From Chloroflexota bacterium (lineage in GTDB: Bacteria; Chloroflexota; UBA6077): 6,851 nucleotides of DNA. The position numbers and the translations under genes are program-made. The stretch's first letter is position 1, and each line of letters opens with the position of its first letter. Of this stretch, positions 1 to 6,291 are shown one piece after another. The notes under the pieces are model-generated. The model was not told the DNA's origin and did not search any database. It saw nothing but the letters and a program-made list of their open reading frames with translations. The DNA lies in assembly GCA_021788565.1 (NCBI GenBank), contig JAJYKO010000299.1, forward strand, positions 1 through 6,851, written 5' to 3'.

Positions 1-1
1 C

Positions 2-457
2 GGCGCCTGCGTGGCCGAGGTCGAGGTGGACACCGAGACTGGCCTGGTGGACGTGCTCAAACTGGTGCAGGTGTATGAGGTCGGCAAGGCCATCAACCCG
101 CTGCTCGTCAAGGGACAGATCAACGGTGGAGCCATGATGGGAATCGGTTTCGCACTGACCGAGAACAACCTGCCCTTCTATCCCTCGCCGGACATGGCGA
201 TTGACAGCCTGGACGACTACGTCATCACCACGGCGGCAGATATGCCGCCTGAGATGCTGTATGACGTCGTGGAGATACCACATCCGAACGGTCCCCGCGG
301 GGCGAAAGGCTTTGCCGAGATGACCGCTAGCGCCCCACCGCCGGCGATCCTCTCCGCCATCCGCAACGCGATCGGGGTCTGGATCACCGATTATCCCGCG
401 ACGCCCGAGGTGATCCTGCGAGCGCTGGAAGGCGCGGGATCAGCACAATCGTCCTAA
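2..457 (+). CDS. Xanthine dehydrogenase-family molybdopterin-binding subunit, C-terminal fragment (5' end outside window)
   Basis: The reading frame is open from the first bases of the window and stops with TAA at 455-457, so this is the last ~151 residues of a protein that normally runs to roughly 700-800 residues. Family members bind molybdopterin cytosine dinucleotide and hydroxylate N-heterocycles or oxidise aldehydes, together with FAD and 2Fe-2S subunits. The visible part is the second Mo-cofactor domain. It shows the conserved EVGKAINPLLVKGQINGG stretch followed by MMGIGFALTEN, then GPRGAKGFAEMTASAPPPAI, and an ending of ITDYPATPEVILRAL. In this family the Glu of the KGxxE segment is the catalytic base; here it is the GAG at 317-319, so the enzyme looks active. 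The residue before it is Ala where Gly is usual. The next gene is 347 bases away, beyond an inverted repeat, so it may not be co-transcribed. The family call is firm; the substrate (xanthine, CO, nicotinate, aldehyde) cannot be told from this fragment. Confidence 0.93.
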   Translation, partial: GACVAEVEVDTETGLVDVLKLVQVYEVGKAINPLLVKGQINGGAMMGIGFALTENNLPFYPSPDMAIDSLDDYVITTAADMPPEMLYDVVEIPHPNGPRGAKGFAEMTASAPPPAILSAIRNAIGVWITDYPATPEVILRALEGAGSAQSS

Positions 458-472
458 AGTGAAGCGGCGGCC

Positions 473-542
473 AAACCCGCGGGGTGTTCGGCTCGCGATC
501 CTGAGCTAGCGAGTCTCGGCCTCCATGAGACCCCGCGGGTTT
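473..542. repeat. Inverted repeat with 13-bp perfect arms, candidate terminator
   Basis: AAACCCGCGGGGT (473-485) is the exact reverse complement of ACCCCGCGGGTTT (530-542), with 44 bases between. The left arm starts 15 bases after the Mo-subunit stop codon. The spacer can fold further: GGCTCGC (490-496) pairs with GCGAGTC (509-515), with one G-U pair. Each arm also contains its own 8-bp palindrome, CCCGCGGG. The right arm ends in only three T, so if it is a terminator it is not a classic T-tract one; A-start and T-end arms would make it roughly symmetric for both strands. A structured leader element or dispersed repeat is the alternative. Confidence 0.6.
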
Positions 543-682
543 CACCTCAGTGGTGATCCCCCGATCGGTCCTCATCGCTACTCCCGGAGCTACTTTGCCC
601 TCCCGAAGAAAACCGGGGATTGTGGAAGGTTACGAATAAGTACTGCTCGGTTTGTCTCTTCAGACAGGGGTAGGGGGCGAGA

Positions 683-710
683 ATCTATCCCGGGGGACAT
701 TGATCTATCC
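683..710. promoter_or_regulatory. Direct repeat ATCTATCC x2, 20-bp spacing, possible tandem protein-binding site
   Basis: ATCTATCC occurs at 683-690 and again at 703-710, a 20-base period or about two helical turns. It lies roughly 95-120 bases before the first cyclase start codon. Two sites on the same helix face would suit a dimeric or cooperative regulator. An 8-mer repeat could arise by chance in a gap this size, so this is only a candidate. Confidence 0.25.
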
Positions 711-726
711 GAACGCCGCGATTAAC

Positions 727-746
727 GTGACTGTACACCTTGTCAC
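727..746. promoter_or_regulatory. GTGAC-N10-GTCAC dyad, possible operator
   Basis: GTGAC (727-731) and GTCAC (742-746) form a dyad with a 10-base spacer that itself contains the palindrome TGTACA (732-737). The dyad lies 58-78 bases before the cyclase start, where an operator could sit. The spacing does not fit the CRP/FNR consensus. Five-base arms are weak evidence. Confidence 0.25.
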
Positions 747-804
747 ATGCATTTGTGGCCTCGTGCGGGCGCAACTTGCGAGGTGACCTCAAAGGAGTAC
801 GCAG

Positions 805-1761
805 ATGAGTTCTGATCGGGACTTCGAGACTCTGAAGGATCTGTGCGAGACGCATCGAAACTGGGGGAAATGGGGGCCGGACGACCAGGTTGGCACCGTC
901 AACTACATCACCCCGGAGAAGGTTGTTCAAGCTGCGCGGTTGGTTCGCAAGGGGAAGGTGTTTTCGCTGGCGATCCCATTCGACGGCAACGGCCCGCAAA
1001 CAGGCGGGATGCGCCGCTTCAACCCGATGTCATTCATGATGCGTGATGGCCGCGACACCATGGGCGGCATTATGGCGGGCGCGCCCCAGTACTACGGCGG
1101 TGCCGACGACGTGTTCATGATGCCGACCCACGCGGCGACCCACTGGGACGCCATGGCCCACGTGTTCTGGGACGGCAAGATGTGGAACGGCTACGACGCC
1201 AGCCTTGTCACCAGCTTCGGGGCGCAGAAGAACGGCATCCAGAACTACCGCGACAAGATCATCACGCGTGGTGTCCTCCTCGACGTGGCCAGGTCAAAGG
1301 GTGTGGAGAACCTGGAGATCAGCTATGCCATCACTGCCGACGACCTGGACGAGGCTGCCCGACGCGCGGGGATCGAAGTGCAGCGAGGGGACATCGTGAT
1401 CTTCAGGACCGGCCACATCAACTACTGCCGCTCCAGGAGTGACTGGGGGACCTACGCGGGGGGTGATGCGCCGGGCCTTTCCCTCTGGACCGTCGACTGG
1501 CTGCAGAACCACGAAGTGGCGGGTATCGCCTCGGACACGTGGGGCGTCGAGGTCAGGCCGAACGAGATCAAGTGGGTAAATCAGCCTTGGCACAAGGTTG
1601 TGATCCCGAACATGGGACTCTTGATGGGCGAGATGTTCGACGTGGACGAGCTGGCCGCGGATTGCGCCGCCGACGGAGTCTACGAGTTCCAGTTGATCGC
1701 CCCGGTGCTTCCGCTGACCGGTGGTGTGGGCTCTCCGGTCAACCCACTCGCCGTGAAGTAG
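805..1761 (+). CDS. Cyclase-family metal-dependent hydrolase (kynurenine formamidase/isatin hydrolase superfamily), copy 1
   Basis: This 318-residue protein starts at ATG 805, seven bases after a strong AAAGGAG (791-797). The family (Pfam Cyclase, PF04199) uses Zn or Mn to hydrolyse amides or lactams such as N-formylkynurenine and isatin; it is cytoplasmic, and no signal peptide is seen. The hallmark HxxTHxDxxxH motif reads HAATHWDAMAH at residues 109-119, giving candidate ligands His109, His113 and Asp115, with His119 as likely acid/base. The second ligand pair of the family appears as His263 (in QPWHKVVIP) and Glu276 (in GEMFDVDEL). The usual Gly of HxGTH is Ala. The protein is longer than KynB-type enzymes (about 210 residues), having extra N-terminal (NWGKWGPDDQVGTVNYITP) and internal segments typical of the long subgroup. 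It is clearly paralogous to the gene at 3594-4583: residues 19-59 match there at 29 of 41 positions. The family is firm; the substrate is unknown. Confidence 0.9.
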   Translation: MSSDRDFETLKDLCETHRNWGKWGPDDQVGTVNYITPEKVVQAARLVRKGKVFSLAIPFDGNGPQTGGMRRFNPMSFMMRDGRDTMGGIMAGAPQYYGGADDVFMMPTHAATHWDAMAHVFWDGKMWNGYDASLVTSFGAQKNGIQNYRDKIITRGVLLDVARSKGVENLEISYAITADDLDEAARRAGIEVQRGDIVIFRTGHINYCRSRSDWGTYAGGDAPGLSLWTVDWLQNHEVAGIASDTWGVEVRPNEIKWVNQPWHKVVIPNMGLLMGEMFDVDELAADCAADGVYEFQLIAPVLPLTGGVGSPVNPLAVK

Positions 1762-1786
1762 GGCCAGACCGCGATCCTTTCTCGTA

Positions 1787-1819
1787 CCCGCGGTCCAGTT
1801 AGGTCAAGTGGACCGCGGG
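1787..1819. terminator. Hairpin with 11-bp perfect stem after cyclase 1, candidate terminator or leader structure
   Basis: CCCGCGGTCCA (1787-1797) pairs exactly with TGGACCGCGGG (1809-1819) around an 11-base loop, 25 bases after the cyclase stop codon. No T-run follows on either strand, so it is not a standard intrinsic terminator. Its core CCGCGG also occurs in the repeat at 473-542. It could end the cyclase transcript, protect its 3' end, or form part of the transporter leader. Confidence 0.5.
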
Positions 1820-1929
1820 GATAAGGAGGTGGGTATAGAGGAAGCGGGCATTGTCACGGAAACCGCCACGGAATAGCCGCTTAGAGACTGGAATAGTGAT
1901 TCCTGAATCGTGTCTTGCTAGTTGAAAAT

Positions 1930-1936
1930 GGAGAGG
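1930..1936 (+). promoter_or_regulatory. Ribosome binding site GGAGAGG that decides the transporter start
   Basis: GGAGAGG sits six bases before ATG 1943. The alternative in-frame starts, TTG 1922 and ATG 1928, have no comparable purine-rich site upstream, and ATG 1928 overlaps this one. This supports a 466-residue transporter starting at 1943. Confidence 0.75.
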
Positions 1937-1942
1937 CATCAA

Positions 1943-3343
1943 ATGCTGGAACAGCTCGACCGACAGCAAGGATTGACAGGCAATCAACGTCGCATCGTGG
2001 CGGCGGCAATCATCGGAGATATGCTCGAGTTCTTCGATTACTTCCTGATAGGGTTCGTGCTGGCGTTCATCGTCACGCCCTGGCACCTGAGTTTCGAACA
2101 ATCGGCGATCATCCTGATCTCCTCAGGAGTTGGGGCCATAGCGGGCGGATTTGCCTGGGGTGCCGCGGCAGACAAGTACGGGCGGCGCCCCATCTTTATG
2201 GCCACGGTGCTCAACTTCGCCATAGGCAGCGGGATCCTGGCACTGACGCCCACCGGCTCCTGGGGCTTCCTGACGGTGTTCCGCTTCGTGGTTGGCTTCG
2301 GGGTGGGAGGTCTCTACTCGGTGGACCTTCCGCTGGTGCAGGAGTTCGTGCCGACGAGGCGACGGGGAACGATTGGTGGGCTGGTCACGGTGTTCATCCC
2401 AGTTGGCACGATGCTGGGATCGGTGCTCGCTGCGTTCCTGGCGCCAGCGGTTGGCTGGAGGGGGCTGTTTGCGGTGGGGTTGATCCCGGCCCTCGTCACA
2501 CTCTTGATCCGGGCCTGGGTGCCCGAGTCGCCGCAGTGGCTTGCCCAGAAGGGCAGGCGTGAGGATGCGAAGAAGTCGCTGGCGTGGGCGCTCGAGATCG
2601 ATCCCAGCCAGGTGGAGCTACCCGCTAGTTTTGGTCGACTAGAGAAGAAGACCCCGTGGACTCAGCTCTTCAGGTATAAGAGGAGCCTGGTGTGTTCGTG
2701 GCTCGGCAACCTCGGCATGCAGACGGAGTCCTATGGGATCACCCTCTGGGGAGCGACTCTGATAGCCATGTTGCTCCACGTGCCTCCCGCCCAGGCGGCG
2801 TTCTTCTATATCTTCGTCACGCTAGGAGGACTGGCTGGGCGGATAAGCTTCTCGTTCCTGTCAGACAAGATAGGTCGCAAGCCCGCTGGAGGGTTGGCCG
2901 GCTTTGGCTCCGGGGTGCTGACCCTGGCGACGGCCCTCCTGCACAGCTACTTCATCGGCGGCGTGTCCGTCTTCTGGATAATGCTGATCATCACCTACTT
3001 CTTCGCCGATGGTGGGTTTGCGATAGTGGGGCCCTATGCGTCGGAGGTGTGGCCGGCATCGCTCCATACGAGCGGGATGGGCTCGGCGTATGGGTTTGGA
3101 GGAATAGGGAAGATCCTTGGGCCGATGGGGCTGGCCGTGGTGGTTGGGGCAACGAACCTGGTGACGCCGGCAGCTACGGAGGCAGGGATCATCCCGGCCT
3201 ACGCGTTCATCGCTGTCTTCGGCATACTCGCTGGGATTGCCTACGGGTTCATCGGCTTCGAAACCAAGGGCAAGACCTTCGACGAGATCGAAGCGTATCT
3301 CGTCAAGTCAAGCGGAGGGAACCTGGAGGCGGAAGCAGGCTAG
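1943..3343 (+). CDS. MFS transporter (sugar-porter/metabolite:H+ symporter type), 12 TM
   Basis: This is a 466-residue inner-membrane permease of the major facilitator superfamily, expected to move a small organic solute with protons. TM1 (about residues 18-43) carries an acidic motif, DMLEFFDYFLIGF. Motif A between TM2 and TM3 is GAAADKYGRRP (73-83), and it is repeated after TM8 as FLSDKIGRKP (to residue 314). TM4 has FRFVVGFGVGGLY (113-125), followed by the QEFVPTRRRG loop. PESPQWL (194-200) after TM6 and ETKGKTFDEIE (440-450) at the C-terminus are sugar-porter/niacin- and aromatic-acid-transporter style signatures. The central loop (about 200-245) is hydrophilic, as expected. Length is normal and all halves are present, so it should be functional. 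It lies between two paralogous hydrolase genes, so it probably imports their substrate or its precursor; that is inference. A GGAAT-AGTG-ATTCC dyad (1890-1903) and a GGAATAG direct repeat (1870, 1890) precede it and could be regulatory. Confidence 0.9.
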   Translation: MLEQLDRQQGLTGNQRRIVAAAIIGDMLEFFDYFLIGFVLAFIVTPWHLSFEQSAIILISSGVGAIAGGFAWGAAADKYGRRPIFMATVLNFAIGSGILALTPTGSWGFLTVFRFVVGFGVGGLYSVDLPLVQEFVPTRRRGTIGGLVTVFIPVGTMLGSVLAAFLAPAVGWRGLFAVGLIPALVTLLIRAWVPESPQWLAQKGRREDAKKSLAWALEIDPSQVELPASFGRLEKKTPWTQLFRYKRSLVCSWLGNLGMQTESYGITLWGATLIAMLLHVPPAQAAFFYIFVTLGGLAGRISFSFLSDKIGRKPAGGLAGFGSGVLTLATALLHSYFIGGVSVFWIMLIITYFFADGGFAIVGPYASEVWPASLHTSGMGSAYGFGGIGKILGPMGLAVVVGATNLVTPAATEAGIIPAYAFIAVFGILAGIAYGFIGFETKGKTFDEIEAYLVKSSGGNLEAEAG

Positions 3344-3367
3344 GTCTCTGTTAAGGTGAGATGTCGA

Positions 3368-3394
3368 GTAGGGGCGGGGACTCCCCGCCCCTAC
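3368..3394. repeat. Perfect 27-base GC-rich palindrome, probable dispersed repeat
   Basis: GTAGGGGCGGGGA (3368-3380) is the reverse complement of TCCCCGCCCCTAC (3382-3394), with a single C at the centre. The palindrome starts 25 bases after the transporter stop. In RNA it would form a very stable stem once a few central bases open as the loop. No T-run follows. From memory, GTAGGGGCG...CGCCCCTAC palindromes are scattered in many copies in intergenic DNA of some Chloroflexota and cyanobacteria. I treat it as a REP-like element that may also act as a transcript end. Confidence 0.6.
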
Positions 3395-3446
3395 GTCGAA
3401 GTCGCCGTGGCAGAGCACCGATGCTCCGTCGATGAGCATTTCACGG

Positions 3447-3522
3447 GAGTGTCATGCTGAGCGAATCGAAGGATCTCCACGTTGCCAAAGAGGGATGCTT
3501 CGCTGCGCTCAGCATGACACTC
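3447..3522. repeat. 76-base imperfect inverted repeat (MITE/REP-like)
   Basis: Two 29-base arms, 3447-3475 and 3494-3522, match as reverse complements at 26 of 29 positions around an 18-base loop. The outer 17 bases (GAGTGTCATGCTGAGCG and its complement) are perfect. The core GTCATGCTGAGCG...CGAAG-ATC resembles a well-known type of intergenic repeat found in many bacterial genomes, often mis-translated as short peptides. It contains no gene and sits 71 bases before the second cyclase. Between it and the 3368-3394 palindrome are two overlapping small hairpins that exclude each other: 3413-3426 (GAGCA/TGCTC) and 3421-3439 (ATGCTC/GAGCAT). Confidence 0.7.
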
Positions 3523-3593
3523 ACCAGGAGCTCCGTGCGATAGCAATAGGAAAGTAGCTGTGGGATTCTGGACATAGAAAGGGGAGAGTTCAC

Positions 3594-4583
3594 ATGGCTG
3601 AGAAAGAGGGCCAACCGGTTAGCAGGGAGCGCCTGCACGAGTACGCGATGTCGCTCAAGAACTGGGGCAAATGGGGACCCGACGACGAGGTTGGGGCGCT
3701 GAACTACATCACCCCCGCCTCCATAATCGAGGCCGCCCAACTGGTGAAGAAGGGCAAGGTCTTTGGCCTGGGCATCCCGTTTGGCTCTGAAGGACCACAG
3801 ATCGGCTGGGGAGGACGCACCAACCCGATGCGGACCATGATGGTATCTGGCGCGGACTTCGTGGTCGACGACGAAAAAGAGGTGGACATCGCCTACTCCG
3901 ACGACTACGTCTGTATGCCCACCCAGTCTGCCACCCACTGGGACGCCCTGGGTCACGTCTTCTACCGCTACAAGGAAGCAAACGGCAAGTGGAAAACGGT
4001 GATGTGGAACGGCCGTCCGGCCGAGAATGTCACCGGCCGGGGCCTGGGCAAGTGCGGCATCCACACGATGAAGAACAAGATGGTGGGCCGGGCGGTGCTG
4101 CTGGATATAGCACGCTTTAAGGGAATCGACCCATTGCCCGACGGCTTCGGCATCACCACCGAGGATTTGGAAGCCTGTGCTGCTGCCGAGAAGGTCGAGG
4201 TGAAGAGCGGTGACTTCCTCCTGATCCGCACCGGCCAGCTTGGCCAGCGGATCCGCGACGGTTGGGGGCAGTATGCGGCGGGCCCCGCACCGGGACTGGA
4301 GTTCGAGACCCTCAAGTGGATCCACGACAAGGAGGTCGCCGCCGTCGGCAGCGACACGTGGGGCATCGAGGTGCGGCCCAACCGCACCACAGAGAACATG
4401 TTCCAGCCGTGGCATCAGATCACTATCCCCATCCTCGGCGTCACCCACGGCGAGATGTTCTGGTCCGACGAGTTGGCCGCCGACTGCGCCGAGGACGGCC
4501 AGTGGGCGTTCCTGCTGGTCGCGCCGGTGATACCTTTCACCAACGGCGCCGGTTCACCGGTTAACCCGATAGCCATCAAGTAG
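3594..4583 (+). CDS. Cyclase-family metal-dependent hydrolase, copy 2 (first motif His replaced by Gln)
   Basis: This 329-residue protein starts at ATG 3594 after AAAGGGGAGAG (3578-3588). It belongs to the same Cyclase family as the gene at 805-1761. The signature reads QSATHWDALGH at residues 111-121: His115, Asp117 and His121 are kept, but the first position, a metal ligand in kynurenine formamidase and isatin hydrolase, is Gln111. The later pair His274 (QPWHQITIP) and Glu287 (GEMFWSDELAADC) is intact with the same 13-residue spacing as in copy 1. Further shared blocks are NWGKWGPDDEVG near the N-terminus, SDTWGIEVRPN, and the GSPVNP end. It has a longer insertion after the motif (FYRYKEANGKWKTVMWNG) than copy 1. 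From memory, some long-subgroup members also have Gln here, so activity may be changed rather than lost. The next gene begins 16 bases after its stop, so the two are almost certainly one operon. The substrate is unknown. Confidence 0.9.
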   Translation: MAEKEGQPVSRERLHEYAMSLKNWGKWGPDDEVGALNYITPASIIEAAQLVKKGKVFGLGIPFGSEGPQIGWGGRTNPMRTMMVSGADFVVDDEKEVDIAYSDDYVCMPTQSATHWDALGHVFYRYKEANGKWKTVMWNGRPAENVTGRGLGKCGIHTMKNKMVGRAVLLDIARFKGIDPLPDGFGITTEDLEACAAAEKVEVKSGDFLLIRTGQLGQRIRDGWGQYAAGPAPGLEFETLKWIHDKEVAAVGSDTWGIEVRPNRTTENMFQPWHQITIPILGVTHGEMFWSDELAADCAEDGQWAFLLVAPVIPFTNGAGSPVNPIAIK

Positions 4584-4599
4584 GTCGGAGGGTATTACC

Positions 4600-6270
4600 A
4601 TGGCACCAACTAATGTGGGGCGGTACTTCGCGGAGACCCTCAAGGGCTACGGAGTCAGTCACGTTTTCTACGTGCCCGCGGTCTTCCTCTCGGGTACCGC
4701 CGCCCTCAATGTAGCAGGGATCAAGCGCGTCGTCACCCACCACGAGGTGGCGGCAGCCTACATGGCCGATGGATATGCCAGGGCCAGCCGCAAGCCAGGG
4801 GTCTGCATGGCGCAGCAGGTGGGGGCCGCCAACCTGGCGGCCGGGCTCAGGGACGCCTACCTTGCCAGCTCCCCGGTGATCGCCTTAACAGGCGGCGTGC
4901 ATCCCGACAACCGCTACCAGTACCTCTATCAGGTGATAGAGGACTACCCCCTCTACAACCAGGTCACCAAGTTCAACGCTCGCGTCGAGAAGCCCACTCG
5001 CTTCCCCGACCTGCTTCAGCAGGCCTTTCGTGAGGTGGTGACCGGCACCCCCGGACCCGCCCACCTGGAGATGCCAGGGCGGTTAGGGGAAGGAGCCGAG
5101 GGGGAGATCGATGCCGAGGTCATAGTCGAGGCGCAGTTCAGGTCCCAACCCCCCTACAGGCCGGTGGAGGCGGATGCGGCCCGCATAGAGGAGGCGGCCA
5201 GGCTGCTGGCCTCGGCCGAGAGGCCGGTCATCATCGCGGGCGGGGGCGTGGTTACCTCTGGCGCCCAGCGGGAGGTGGTGAGGCTTGCTGAGAGGCTAGG
5301 GATACCGGTAGCCACCTCGCCCACCGGCAAGGGCACCATCCTTGAGACCCATTCCCTGTCCATAGGAACCGTGGGGAGCTACGGGCGGCGGGCGGCCAAC
5401 CAGTTGGTGAAGGAGGCCGACCTTGTCTTCTTCATAGGCAGCCGGGCCGGGGACATGACCACCGATCACTACACCACCCCTCGCAAGGGCACTCCGACGA
5501 TCCAGCTGGACATCAACGCGAGCGAGATCGGGCGGATCTACCCGACCAGGGTGGCGCTGGTGGGGGACGCCATGGTGACCCTCTCGCGCCTTCTCGAGGT
5601 GGCGAACCCTAAGCAAGGTAAGACCACGGCCTGGGTGAAGCACGCCCAGGAGGCGCTCGCCGAGTGGCGTACCGGGTTCGAGAGCTACGCCAGGTCTGAC
5701 ACCACGCCCATCAGGCCGGAGAGGCTGTGCCGGGAGCTCACCGAGTTTCTGCCAGAGGATGGGGTGGTGGTCTCGGATACGGGGCACTCGACGATCTGGA
5801 GCGCCACGATGGTAGAGATGACGAAGCCCGATCAGACCTACATCCGATGCTTCGGCACCCTGGGGTGGGCCTTCCCGGGGTCTCTCGGGGTCAAGTGTGC
5901 TCTGCCCGATAGGCCGGTGTTCACCTTCACTGGGGATGGAGGCTTCTACTATCACATAGGTGAGCTGGAGACCGCGGCTCGCAACAACATCAATACCATC
6001 GTCGTCGTGAACAACAATCTGGCCCTCAGCCAGGTGAAAACCGCACTGTACGTGGGCGACATGGCCTCACAGTGGGGCAAGCCCGAGGAGGTCTACGCCT
6101 TCTCTCGGACGACTAACTTCGCCAGGGTCGCCGAAGATCTGGGCTGCATGGGCATCAGGGTAGAGAAGGCGAGCGAGATCCGACCTGCCCTGGAGAAGGC
6201 CGTGGCCGCGAACCGGCCGGTGGTGGTGGACGTGGTCACCGACACCGACGCGACGCCTCCCTGGTCGTAG
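4600..6270 (+). CDS. ThDP-dependent lyase/decarboxylase (acetolactate synthase/benzoylformate decarboxylase-like)
   Basis: This 556-residue protein starts at ATG 4600 with GGAGGG (4587-4592) seven bases before it. It has the three-domain layout of 2-keto-acid ThDP enzymes. The N-terminal pyrimidine-binding domain (about 1-175) has the conserved cofactor-activating Glu49 in THHEVAAAYMADGYAR. The central nucleotide-fold domain (about 190-330) contains RPVIIAGGGVVTSGA. The C-terminal diphosphate-binding domain (about 375-550) has the Mg/ThDP motif: GDGGFYYHIGE from residue 445 with Asp446, and Asn473 27 residues later in NNNLAL. The loop usually written FGxPG is FYVPA here (residues 23-27). No regulatory small subunit follows, and the neighbours are hydrolase, transporter and SDR genes. 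I therefore infer a catabolic decarboxylase or C-C lyase acting on a 2-keto acid rather than biosynthetic acetolactate synthase. Oxalyl-CoA decarboxylase and cyclohexanedione hydrolase-like functions are alternatives. Confidence 0.88.
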   Translation: MAPTNVGRYFAETLKGYGVSHVFYVPAVFLSGTAALNVAGIKRVVTHHEVAAAYMADGYARASRKPGVCMAQQVGAANLAAGLRDAYLASSPVIALTGGVHPDNRYQYLYQVIEDYPLYNQVTKFNARVEKPTRFPDLLQQAFREVVTGTPGPAHLEMPGRLGEGAEGEIDAEVIVEAQFRSQPPYRPVEADAARIEEAARLLASAERPVIIAGGGVVTSGAQREVVRLAERLGIPVATSPTGKGTILETHSLSIGTVGSYGRRAANQLVKEADLVFFIGSRAGDMTTDHYTTPRKGTPTIQLDINASEIGRIYPTRVALVGDAMVTLSRLLEVANPKQGKTTAWVKHAQEALAEWRTGFESYARSDTTPIRPERLCRELTEFLPEDGVVVSDTGHSTIWSATMVEMTKPDQTYIRCFGTLGWAFPGSLGVKCALPDRPVFTFTGDGGFYYHIGELETAARNNINTIVVVNNNLALSQVKTALYVGDMASQWGKPEEVYAFSRTTNFARVAEDLGCMGIRVEKASEIRPALEKAVAANRPVVVDVVTDTDATPPWS

Positions 6271-6291
6271 CAGCCGGGCATCGTCTGAACT

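Larger units (their letters stand above)
458..804. other. 347-base intergenic region before the first cyclase gene
   Basis: No convincing gene is present. Short open frames exist on both strands, but they have low-complexity, Arg/Pro-rich translations, no good ribosome binding site and no recognisable motif. The left part holds a large inverted repeat (473-542). The right part (about 680-790) holds short repeats typical of a promoter region: an 8-bp direct repeat, a GTGAC/GTCAC dyad, and two adjacent 11-bp odd palindromes with 5-bp arms, CGCAA-C-TTGCG (770-780) and GAGGT-G-ACCTC (780-790), immediately before the ribosome binding site. I could not place a confident -35/-10 pair. TTGATC (700-705) followed after 15 bases by ATTAAC (721-726) is only a weak candidate. 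Confidence 0.6.

Noticed and set aside
473..542. tRNA-like element (70 bases, GTTCG inside)
   Set aside because: The arms are 13 bp, not a 7-bp acceptor; there is no anticodon arm, and the T-loop-like bases are in the wrong place.
525..725. Possible small gene (66 codons) in the first intergenic gap
   Set aside because: The start lies inside the inverted repeat, there is no ribosome binding site, and the translation looks like non-coding sequence.
727..746. CRP/FNR site at GTGAC...GTCAC
   Set aside because: The spacer between the half-sites is too long for the TGTGA-N6-TCACA consensus.
1803..1820. T-box-like sequence (GTGGACCGCGG)
   Set aside because: It lacks one base of the UGGNACCGCG core. 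No specifier stem or antiterminator arrangement is present, and the downstream gene is not amino-acid related; the bases are fully explained by the hairpin.
1922..1942. Transporter start at TTG 1922 or ATG 1928
   Set aside because: Neither has a ribosome binding site. GGAGAGG at 1930-1936 is correctly spaced for ATG 1943, and homologous permeases do not need the extra seven residues.
2692..3354. 220-residue + strand frame overlapping the transporter gene
   Set aside because: Out-of-frame reading of the transporter; Arg/Trp/Gly-rich, with no motif and no own ribosome binding site.
3441..4448. Long (335-residue) minus-strand open frame
   Set aside because: It lies antisense to the well-supported second cyclase and runs into the inverted repeat. 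No family motif is visible, and the composition is that expected from the complement of a GC-rich gene.
5296..5955. 219-residue minus-strand open frame inside the ThDP enzyme gene
   Set aside because: Antisense shadow of a conserved coding region; Arg/Gly/Pro-rich with no recognisable domain.
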